Shown: positions 17,896 to 26,500 of the stretch, piece by piece
How the letters are laid out: each line of letters starts with the position of its first letter
Numbering within the stretch: position 1 is the first letter of the stretch
Assembly (NCBI GenBank): GCA_017509245.1
Contig: JAFWQC010000047.1
Coordinates: 1-63,191 of the forward strand
Length of the DNA: 63,191 bases
Source of the DNA: Clostridiales bacterium
GTDB lineage: Bacteria; Bacillota; Clostridia; Saccharofermentanales; Saccharofermentanaceae
Reading direction: 5' to 3'
Made by a program: the position numbers and the translations under genes
The notes under the pieces: model-generated
The model's input: the letters and a program-made list of their open reading frames with translations, nothing else
The model's database searches: none
What the model was told of the DNA's origin: nothing

Positions 17896-18507
17896 ATGGG
17901 ATTAATCAAGAAGATAGTATTCGGTGATCCGAGCTTTACCGAGAGCCAGGAGAAAAAGCGCAAGCTGTTCATGTATCTCGTAAGCGGCGGTCTTACCACA
18001 TTAACGAATTTTGTTTGTTACGCACTTTTCGATCTCCTTGTAAAAGCGGACATGATGGTCTCGGTCTTCGGAATCGAATTCTCACTGAAGATCGCCGTTA
18101 AGCAGGTCGTAAGCTGGATCGCAGCGGTACTTGTCGCATATATCCTTAACAGGATCACGGTGTTCAGGTCAAAGGGTAATGTCATAAGAGAGCTCCTGTC
18201 ATTTACAGGCGCCAGGATATTATCATTCCTGGTCCTTGAACTCGGACTTTTATATCTGATGCTGTGGATATGCGAACTGATCACCAAAGTGCCGTATACG
18301 ACACCTATGACCTACATAAATGTTCTTAAGTGGAGCATACCGTTCACCTATGAATACATGATCAAGCTCATCAATGCTGTATTCGTAGTAATCGCAAACT
18401 ATGTACTGAGTAAGATCATGGTATTCAGGAAGAAGGACATGGTCGATTATAAGGCGGAAGAGGAAAAGAAAGAGATCTCTTCCGGGGAAGCGGAAACAAA
18501 TGCCTGA
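17896..18507 (+). CDS. GtrA-family membrane protein
   Basis: A 203-residue protein with four hydrophobic segments (about 27-47, 60-85, 105-125 and 155-175). It has the GtrA signature FMYLVSGGLTTLTNFVCY near the first helix and FRSKGN / FRKKD after helices 2 and 4. GtrA proteins are thought to help move lipid-linked sugars across the membrane for modification of surface polymers. The C-terminus is a charged Glu/Lys tail. It sits after two surface proteins and overlaps folC by 8 bases. Confidence 0.85.
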   Translation: MGLIKKIVFGDPSFTESQEKKRKLFMYLVSGGLTTLTNFVCYALFDLLVKADMMVSVFGIEFSLKIAVKQVVSWIAAVLVAYILNRITVFRSKGNVIRELLSFTGARILSFLVLELGLLYLMLWICELITKVPYTTPMTYINVLKWSIPFTYEYMIKLINAVFVVIANYVLSKIMVFRKKDMVDYKAEEEKKEISSGEAETNA

Positions 18508-19891
18508 CAATAATATCCCCGAACTGCTTAACGGGGCACTGAAATTCGGTATCAAGCCCGGGCTTGAAAGAATAACTGAGCTTATGAGACTTTTGGGCGA
18601 TCCCCAGGACAGATTCAAGTCAGTCCATATTGCCGGCACCAACGGCAAAGGCTCCGTCGCCACATATATCTCTTCTGTAATGGCTGCATCCGGCAAGACT
18701 GTCGGCGTTTTTACTTCGCCTTATCTTGAGCGTTTCTCTGAAAGGATCAGGATCATAGACGGAGCAAAGGGCCTTTATGAATATGTCAGAAATGACAGTT
18801 ACGGTGAGATCAGTGATGAGGATCTGAAGAAGTATTCAGATATGGTAAAGCTGGCAAAGGATAAGATGATTGAAGAAGGCCTTTGCGATGAGCCTACTGA
18901 GTTTGAACTCATTACGGCCATATGCTTTCTGTATTTTGCCGATAAGAATATCGATGTGGCAGTCCTTGAGACAGGCCTCGGCGGAAGACTCGATTCCACC
19001 AACATCATCAGCGATCCGCTGGTCACGGTGATCACCGCAATAGGTCTTGATCACTGCGGAGTTCTCGGCAGCACTGCAGCAGAGATCACGGCGGAGAAGG
19101 CGGGGATCTTTAAGGAAGGTTCGCCTTGTGTATGCTATGAGCCGGACCTCATGATAATTCCGGATGAGATGAAAGATGATGTAAGAAAAACTCTTCTTGC
19201 AAAGGCTGCTGAAAAGAACATTAGCATTACTTTCGCAGGTGACAAGAGCGCGTTTGACAGCGCTGTATTTACCAAAGACGGAAGAATGGAATTCATATAT
19301 GACGGCGTCAGATACAGCACCTTCCTTAACGGAAGACACCAGATCGGGAATGCGGTCTGTGCTGTTGAAGCGTGCAGGGTCTGCGGCATAGAAGATTCCT
19401 ATATCGTTGAGGGTATCTCTCTTGCCAGATGGAAGTGCAGGGCGGAGATCCTTAATGTTGCACCCACCGTGATAATCGACGGCGGTCATAATCCGCAGGG
19501 TGCATTGAGCCTCGGATCGACCATTAACGACATGCTGGGCGGCAGTTTAAGAGGCAAACCTGTAAGACTTCTCATGGGCGTCATGGAGGATAAAGACGTC
19601 GAAGGGATCCTCGAAGCCTATAAAACATGCGGTCTTAACATAGTCAGCGCCGTTACGGTGACGCCTGATAACCCCAGAAGTGAGCCCGCTGATGTTCTCG
19701 CGCGGAAAATCAATTATGTGTATAATATCAGCGACGATTTTGAGGCAGTCCCCGATGCCGTTGAAGGTGCCCGGACCGCGTATGCGAAAACTGCCCGTGA
19801 CGGCAAGATCCTTCTTGCCACAGGATCGCTCTATCTTGCAGGCCAGATAAGGTCAACGCTGAAAGGATTGATTGAATGCACGACTATTTAA
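18500..19891 (+). CDS. folC: bifunctional folylpolyglutamate synthase / dihydrofolate synthase
   Basis: A Mur-ligase-family enzyme that adds glutamate to dihydropteroate or folates. The 463 residues include the P-loop IAGTNGKGSVATYISS (about 36-51), FTSPYLERFSERI, an omega-loop-like ETGLGGRLDSTN and IIDGGHNPQGA near residue 328. Its start lies 8 bases inside the end of the gtrA-like gene, so translation is probably coupled. Its own end overlaps the start of the next gene by 16 bases. Confidence 0.94.
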   Translation: MPDNNIPELLNGALKFGIKPGLERITELMRLLGDPQDRFKSVHIAGTNGKGSVATYISSVMAASGKTVGVFTSPYLERFSERIRIIDGAKGLYEYVRNDSYGEISDEDLKKYSDMVKLAKDKMIEEGLCDEPTEFELITAICFLYFADKNIDVAVLETGLGGRLDSTNIISDPLVTVITAIGLDHCGVLGSTAAEITAEKAGIFKEGSPCVCYEPDLMIIPDEMKDDVRKTLLAKAAEKNISITFAGDKSAFDSAVFTKDGRMEFIYDGVRYSTFLNGRHQIGNAVCAVEACRVCGIEDSYIVEGISLARWKCRAEILNVAPTVIIDGGHNPQGALSLGSTINDMLGGSLRGKPVRLLMGVMEDKDVEGILEAYKTCGLNIVSAVTVTPDNPRSEPADVLARKINYVYNISDDFEAVPDAVEGARTAYAKTARDGKILLATGSLYLAGQIRSTLKGLIECTTI

Positions 19892-20862
19892 GCTTATGCA
19901 TGATGATACAGCCGATAAATGAGTCGAGTCTCATTCTTTTCGACGTGAGCAACGAAGAGAAAGCACGTATTGTCCGCCAGTACAACAGGGCGTTGCAGAA
20001 CAGCCAGGGTGACGGCACTGACGTTGCGCAGATATTCTTAAAGCCATTGATCTCCCAGTATCAGAAGTGGGGAGATCCGGCGCTGATATTCGGTCTTTGC
20101 CTTGCGAGGGAAGGACAGTTCAAGAGAGCAGAGGGGAGTCTTGTTTTTGCGATCCAGGGAGTACTTGGAACAGAGCAGTATCTGACCATTGCCCAGGAGG
20201 CACTGAGAATGGTCAGGGAAGACATAAAGAACCCTCCGGCTGACATTCCGCCTGCAGATATCGCAGGCAAGCTCAAAAATGCACAAATGGCATCAGGTTC
20301 ATCTCCTGCGGCAAGAGCAAACTTCCAGGCGCCTATCCTTACAAAGGCTCAGAAGACCTCGGAACCGCCGCAAATGGCTTCTTCCAAGGAAAGAAGAGAC
20401 ATCATGATGCGCTCCGGCGGAGTTGCCGATGAGCTCCCTGATGATTCAATAGATATTGAGGATATAAAATCTCCTAGAGAGAGAATGAGAAGTTTTGTCG
20501 CTGCAGGCGTTGTAATTCTGTCATTGTTACTAGTGACGCTTCTTATCATATTTGGTATTATTCCTCTGGTAAAACAGATCGAGACCGGAGCTGACGCCGT
20601 AGACAGACTTGAATATCTGTACGGAGAGTTCAAAAAGAACAAGTACGATCCTGAAGTTTCAGCTATCATAAGCGCTTACGAATCAAGCTACGGCACGGTC
20701 TTCTCACAATCGCCGTCGGATCTTACGACTCCACCGGAGACAGAGTCCGAGACGACTTCTGAGACGACAACCGCCGCAACTGAACTCTCGGCAATACTTG
20801 CTGAGACCACAACTTCAGAAGAGACAACGACTTCCGGAGAAACGGCGCAAGGAGAAGATTAA
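19876..20862 (+). CDS. single-pass membrane protein with TPR-like cytoplasmic part
   Basis: A 328-residue protein of unknown function. Residues about 25-115 look like paired helices of a TPR-like repeat (DPALIFGLCLAREGQFKRAE). About 120-200 is Pro/Ala/Ser-rich and probably disordered. A membrane helix lies at about 207-230, followed by a short helix and a Thr/Ser/Glu-rich tail (repeats such as TTSEE and ETTS). The N-terminus should be cytoplasmic. The ATG at 19876 lies inside folC, with AAAGGA 8 bases upstream; the next in-frame ATGs lack a ribosome site. It overlaps thrC by one base (TAATG). The layout resembles the larger 43.4 kb protein: folded head, linker, one helix, Thr-rich ectodomain. 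Confidence 0.6.
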   Translation: MHDYLSLCMMIQPINESSLILFDVSNEEKARIVRQYNRALQNSQGDGTDVAQIFLKPLISQYQKWGDPALIFGLCLAREGQFKRAEGSLVFAIQGVLGTEQYLTIAQEALRMVREDIKNPPADIPPADIAGKLKNAQMASGSSPAARANFQAPILTKAQKTSEPPQMASSKERRDIMMRSGGVADELPDDSIDIEDIKSPRERMRSFVAAGVVILSLLLVTLLIIFGIIPLVKQIETGADAVDRLEYLYGEFKKNKYDPEVSAIISAYESSYGTVFSQSPSDLTTPPETESETTSETTTAATELSAILAETTTSEETTTSGETAQGED

Positions 20863-22367
20863 TGAACTATATAAGCACAAGAGGATATGAAGGAAAGTTT
20901 TCTTCAAGCGAAGCGATCATAAGAGGCATCGCTCCCGACGGAGGACTCTTCGTTCCCGAGTCAGTTCCGCAGCTTACCAAAGAAGATCTTGAATCCATGC
21001 AGACAATGCAGTTCTATCAGCTGTCTGCTTTTATCCTGTCCAAGTTCCTTACCGACTTCACGGAGGAAGAACTCCTTGAGTACACAAGACAGGCTTATTC
21101 CGAGGAGAAGTGGGGTGAGAATCCCGTTCCCCTCGTTCAGATGAATGAATATAACGACAGGGAATATATCTTGGAACTCTGGCACGGACCTACGTGTGCA
21201 TTTAAGGATGTCGCACTCCAGCTCCTGCCCCATCTCATGACTGCCGCAGCAAAGAAGACAGGCATCAATAAGAAGATCTGCATCCTTACTGCAACATCTG
21301 GTGATACGGGCAAAGCCGCACTTGAAGGCTTCAAGGATCTTCCCGGCACTGAGATCATCGTATTCTATCCCACCGGCGGCGTATCTGAGGCACAGAAACT
21401 CCAGATGACGACGACAGGCGGATCCAATACGCATGTCATTGCGGTCAACGGCTGCTTTGACGATGCCCAGACAGGCGTCAAGAGGATCTTCGGAGACATG
21501 GAATTTGCCATTACTCTTGATGAGAATGACATCATGCTCTCATCGGCTAACTCCATCAACTGGGGAAGACTTGCTCCGCAGATCGCATATTATGTATATT
21601 CCTATGTTGAACTCGTAAGAAAGGGAAAGATCGATCTTACGGAATCATTCAACATAGTTGTTCCTACAGGTAACTTCGGAAATATCCTTGCAGCATGGTT
21701 TGCAAAGCAGATGGGTATTCCGGTACATAAGCTCATCTGTGCTTCCAACCGCAACAAGGTATTGTGCGACTTCTTCTCAAGCGGCACATATGACCGCAAC
21801 AGGGAGTTCTTTAAGACGACATCGCCTTCAATGGATATCCTTATCTCTTCCAATCTCGAGAGACTTCTTTTCGAGATCGCAGGAAAAGATCCGCAGAGGG
21901 TAACCGACTGGATGAGGCAGCTTAGCGATAACGGCAAGTACAGTGTCGACAAGGATACATTAAAGGCTTTGCAGAAGCTTTTCGTCGGAGGATTTGCCGA
22001 TGAGACCGGTGTATCGAAGACGATCCTTGAGGTTTACGACCGCACGGATCACGTCATCGATCCTCACACTGCCGTAGGATTCAATATCTACGGAAGATAT
22101 CACACAAGATCAGGTGATGAGAGCAAGACGGTATTTGCTTCAACGGCATCTCCATTTAAGTTCGCACCCGCCGTAATGGATTCATTAAGGGGAGCCGGCT
22201 ATTCGGACGGAAAGTCCATACCGGATATCATTGCCGAACTTGCTGAGGAAAGCGGGCTTACTATCCCGCAGTCCATTGCCGAACTGCCGTCTCTTGAAGT
22301 AAGGCATAAGGACGTTATCGAGAAGGAACAGATGGAAAGCAAAGTGCGCGAGATTCTTCTCGGTTAG
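20862..22367 (+). CDS. thrC: threonine synthase
   Basis: A PLP enzyme converting O-phosphohomoserine to threonine. The 501 residues fit the longer bacterial form: N-terminal YISTRGYEG and GIAPDGGLFVPE, PLP lysine in HGPTCAFKDVALQ (Lys about 107), ATSGDTGKAALEG (phosphate loop) and LSSANSINWGRLAPQ. The start is at the TAATG overlap with the preceding membrane protein gene. A strong hairpin terminator follows 11 bases after the stop, which may also act on the downstream carA. Confidence 0.95.
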   Translation: MNYISTRGYEGKFSSSEAIIRGIAPDGGLFVPESVPQLTKEDLESMQTMQFYQLSAFILSKFLTDFTEEELLEYTRQAYSEEKWGENPVPLVQMNEYNDREYILELWHGPTCAFKDVALQLLPHLMTAAAKKTGINKKICILTATSGDTGKAALEGFKDLPGTEIIVFYPTGGVSEAQKLQMTTTGGSNTHVIAVNGCFDDAQTGVKRIFGDMEFAITLDENDIMLSSANSINWGRLAPQIAYYVYSYVELVRKGKIDLTESFNIVVPTGNFGNILAAWFAKQMGIPVHKLICASNRNKVLCDFFSSGTYDRNREFFKTTSPSMDILISSNLERLLFEIAGKDPQRVTDWMRQLSDNGKYSVDKDTLKALQKLFVGGFADETGVSKTILEVYDRTDHVIDPHTAVGFNIYGRYHTRSGDESKTVFASTASPFKFAPAVMDSLRGAGYSDGKSIPDIIAELAEESGLTIPQSIAELPSLEVRHKDVIEKEQMESKVREILLG

Positions 22368-22378
22368 ATTGCATTCTA

Positions 22379-22412
22379 AGGCTTTTTCTTCAACGAAAAA
22401 GCCTTTTTTATA
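22379..22412 (+). terminator. terminator or attenuator between thrC and carA
   Basis: AAGGCTTTTTC and GAAAAAGCCTT pair perfectly (11 bp) around TTCAAC, followed by TTTTTTAT. The T run ends only about 17 bases before the carA start, so carA has almost no leader of its own. Confidence 0.85.
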
Positions 22413-22428
22413 AAAGGGGGTTATACAT

Positions 22429-23508
22429 ATGAAACGTTATCTTGTATTAGAGAACGGCAACATCTACGAAGGAGAGGCGATGGGCGCAGAAGGCAGCGTC
22501 ATTTCCGAGATCGTATTCACGACCGCAATGACAGCTTACCTTGAGACCCTTACCGATCCGAGCTATAAAGGTCAGGCAGTCGTCCAAACATTCCCCCTGA
22601 TAGGTAACTACGGAATAATCACACCCGACATGGAAGGCCCCAAGGTCAATGTGTCAGGTTATATCGTAAGAGAAGCATGCGAGCTTCCTTCGAACTTCAG
22701 ATGCGAGACCGACCTTGATACTTTCCTTAAGCAGCAGAACATTCCCGGCATCAAGGGAATAGATACAAGAGCGCTCACAAAGTGCTTAAGAGAGTCAGGC
22801 ACCATGAACGGCGCGATCTGCTCACGCCCTGACGAGTTCTCTATTGATGAGATCAAAGCATACAGGATCAAGGACCCCGTTGAAGAGGTAACGACAGAGA
22901 CCGAGCAGGTCATTAAGGCTGAAGGCGAGACGGTCTACAGGATCGCTATGTTCGATTTCGGCATCAAGCGCAACATTATCCGCGAGCTCTCGAAAAGAGG
23001 AGCCGAAGTATATCTTCTCCCCGCAGATACGACGGCGCAGAGAGTAAAGGAGATAGATCCTGACGGAATCTTCCTGTCCAACGGTCCGGGAGACCCGGAA
23101 GACAACGTAAAAGCGATTGAGACCATGAAGGAAATAAAGGATTGGGGAACACCCGTCATGGGCATCTGCCTGGGCCACCAGATCCTGGCTCTCGCACACG
23201 GCTTTAAGACTTCAAAGCTTAAATACGGACACAGAGGAGCTAACCATCCTGTCAGGGATCTTGATACGGGAAGAGTCTACATCTCCTCACAGAACCACGG
23301 ATATCAGGTAGTAAGTTCTTCTGTGGATCCTAAGATCGCAAAAGAATATTTCGTCAACGTCAACGACGGAACAAATGAAGGTATCGAATACATGAACAAG
23401 CCCTGCTTCTCGGTGCAGTTCCACCCGGAAGCATGCGGAGGACCTAAGGATACGGAATTCCTTTTTGACAGGTTCATAAAGATGATGGATGACAGGAGGA
23501 ACAGTTAA
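22429..23508 (+). CDS. carA: carbamoyl-phosphate synthase small subunit (glutaminase)
   Basis: Supplies ammonia from glutamine to the large subunit for carbamoyl-phosphate used in pyrimidines and arginine. The 359 residues include the N-terminal domain (LVLENGNIYEGEA) and a triad-type glutamine amidotransferase domain with FLSNGPGDP, nucleophile Cys in MGICLGHQILA and FHPEACGGP. Ribosome site AAGGGGG precedes the ATG. One base separates its stop from the large subunit gene. I see no promoter between the upstream hairpin and the start. Confidence 0.95.
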   Translation: MKRYLVLENGNIYEGEAMGAEGSVISEIVFTTAMTAYLETLTDPSYKGQAVVQTFPLIGNYGIITPDMEGPKVNVSGYIVREACELPSNFRCETDLDTFLKQQNIPGIKGIDTRALTKCLRESGTMNGAICSRPDEFSIDEIKAYRIKDPVEEVTTETEQVIKAEGETVYRIAMFDFGIKRNIIRELSKRGAEVYLLPADTTAQRVKEIDPDGIFLSNGPGDPEDNVKAIETMKEIKDWGTPVMGICLGHQILALAHGFKTSKLKYGHRGANHPVRDLDTGRVYISSQNHGYQVVSSSVDPKIAKEYFVNVNDGTNEGIEYMNKPCFSVQFHPEACGGPKDTEFLFDRFIKMMDDRRNS

Positions 23509-23509
23509 T

Positions 23510-26500
23510 ATGCCGCTTGATAAAACTATACGTAAAGTTCTTGTTATCGGATCAGGTCCTATCGTTATCGGCCAGGCAGCCGAGTTCGACTATGCAGGCA
23601 CACAGGCCTGCAGAGCCTTGAGGGAAGACGGCATCGAGATCGTGCTCCTTAACTCCAATCCGGCCACCATCATGACAGACAAGACGATGGCAGATAAGAT
23701 CTACATCGAACCCTTAACACTTACTACAGTAAAGAGAATAATCGAGACAGAAAGACCTGACTCGATCCTCTCAGGCCTTGGCGGACAGACTGCGCTCACA
23801 TTGTGCATGCAGCTTGCAAAGGAAGGCTTCCTTGAATCACACGGCGTTAAGCTCCTTGGCTCATCTCCCGAGTGTATCGACAAGGCTGAGGACCGTCAGA
23901 TCTTCAAGGATACGATGGAATCAATAGGCCAGCCCTGCATCCCTTCAAAGGTCGTAACGACAGTTGAGGATGCACTGGAATTTGCTGACGAGATCGGTTA
24001 CCCGGTAATCGTAAGACCTGCTTTCACTTTGGGCGGAACAGGCGGCGGAATCGCAAACGACAAGGATGAACTTTTCGAGATCGCGAGAGGAGGACTTGCA
24101 TTATCACCTATCACACAGGTCCTGATCGAGCGCGGAATCGCAGGCTGGAAAGAGATCGAGTTCGAAGTAATAAGAGATAAAGACGGCAACGTAATCACGG
24201 TCTGCTCGATGGAGAACTTAGACCCCGTAGGCGTTCACACAGGTGACTCTATCGTCATAGCTCCTGCAGTAACTCTTTCCGACAAAGAGTATCAGATGTT
24301 AAGAACAGCATCACTTAACATCATTGAAGCGCTGGGCGTTGAAGGCGGATGTAACTGCCAATTTGCACTTAATCCGAACTCATTCGAATATGCGGTAATC
24401 GAGGTCAACCCGAGAGTCTCAAGATCCTCGGCACTTGCATCAAAAGCAACGGGTTATCCCATCGCGAAGGTTGCGACAAAGATCGCGATCGGCTACAGGC
24501 TCCACGAGATAGTTAATGCCGTAACAGGACACACATATGCTGCATTCGAGCCTGCACTGGACTACGTTGCGGTCAAGTATCCGAAGTGGCCTTTCGACAA
24601 GTTCGTATATGCAAAGAGAGACCTCGGCACGCAGATGAAGGCGACGGGCGAAGTCATGTCCATCTCCGATTCATTTGAGAGCGCGCTCATGAAGGCAATC
24701 AGAGGTGCGGAGATCTCAGCTGATACGCTTCACCTCAAGAAGATGGAGGACGTATCCGACGAAGACCTTATGCCGCACTGCATCAAGGCTACCGATGAAA
24801 GACTCTTCTACGTCGCGGAAGCGATCAGAAGAGGCGTAGATATCAAGCTCATCAATGAGAAAACAAAGATCGATACGTGGTTCCTGTCCAAGATCAGGAA
24901 TCTCGTTGAGTTCGAGAAGGCTATCTCCGGCAAAGAACTCACATTCGATGAATATGTAAAGGCCAAAAAGCTCGGTTTTACCGACAAGGCTCTTGCAAGG
25001 ATCACGGGCAAAAAGCCTGAATATAAGCTCAAGCCGACATTTAAGATGGTCGATACGTGCGCAGGCGAATTCGAAGCGCACACACCTTACTTCTATGCGA
25101 CGTATAACAGACCTGAGGAAGGCGGCGAGAATGAGGCCGACTTCGAGAAGGCAGGCGATAAGGACAAGAAGACAGTCATCGTATTCGGTTCAGGTCCGAT
25201 CAGGATCGGTCAGGGAATCGAGTTCGACTACGCTGCCGTTCACTGCGTAAACGCGCTCCGCAACTTAGGCTACAGGGTAGTCATCGTAAACAACAACCCT
25301 GAGACTGTATCTACCGACTTCGATACCGGCGACAGACTCTACTTTGAGCCACTGACACCTGAAGACGTAATGAATATCGTCGATCAGGAAAAGCCTTTCG
25401 GCGTCGTTGTTGCATTCGGAGGCCAGACTGCCATCAAGCTCACGAAAACTCTTTCCGAGAATAACGTTAACATCATCGGAACCTCCGCGGATTCGATCGA
25501 CATGGCAGAAGACCGTGAGAGATTCGATGAGCTCTTGGAGCGCCTCGGCATTGCAAGACCTAAGGGCTTCTCAGTCCTCACTCTTGAGGAAGCTCTCCAT
25601 GCCGCTAACACACTTGAATATCCTGTACTCTTAAGACCATCCTACGTTCTTGGCGGTCAGAACATGATCATCGCCTTTAACGACGAGGACGTTAACGAGT
25701 ACATGAGGATCATCTTAGCGCAGGGCATCGAGAACCCTGTCCTCATCGACAAGTACATCCAGGGCAAGGAGATCGAAGTAGATGCGATCTACGACGGCAA
25801 GGATGTCCTTATCCCGGGTCTCATGGAACACGTTGAGCGCGCAGGCATCCACTCCGGTGACTCCATCGCTATGTATCCCGCAAAGCACATCTACGACGAT
25901 ATGTACAAGAAGCTTGCAGATACCACGATCGCTCTCTGCGACGGCCTTAAGTCAACAGGTATCGTAAATATCCAGTACATCGTAAAGGACAACAGGATCT
26001 ATGTAATCGAGGTCAACCCGAGAGCATCGAGAACTGTTCCTTACATGAGCAAGGTAACAGGAATTCCGATGGTAGACGTTGCCATCGAAGTATCTCTCGG
26101 AACACCTCTTGCAGACATGGACTACGGCACGGGATTCTACAGACAGTCACCTTATACCGCAGTCAAGGTTCCGGTATTCTCATTCGAGAAGCTCACGGAT
26201 GTTGATACACAGTTAGGACCTGAGATGAAGTCCACGGGTGAGGTATTAGGCGTAGGCAGAAACCTCTCAGAAGCTTTGTACAAGGGCCTTGTAGCTGCAG
26301 GCTACAAGATGTATAAGCGCGGCGGCGTCTTCATCACGGTCAGGAACTCCGACAAGATGGAAATCGTCGAGATTGCAAAGAAGTTCGACATAATGGGCTT
26401 CAAGCTCTATGCGACGCATGGTACCGCCGAGGCATTGAGACTTGCCGGAATGGAAGTATCCGAAGTCTCGAAGATCCACGAGTCCGACGAGAATAACACA

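Noticed and set aside
18836..19489. 217-codon reverse frame in folC
   Set aside because: Antisense shadow of a conserved gene.
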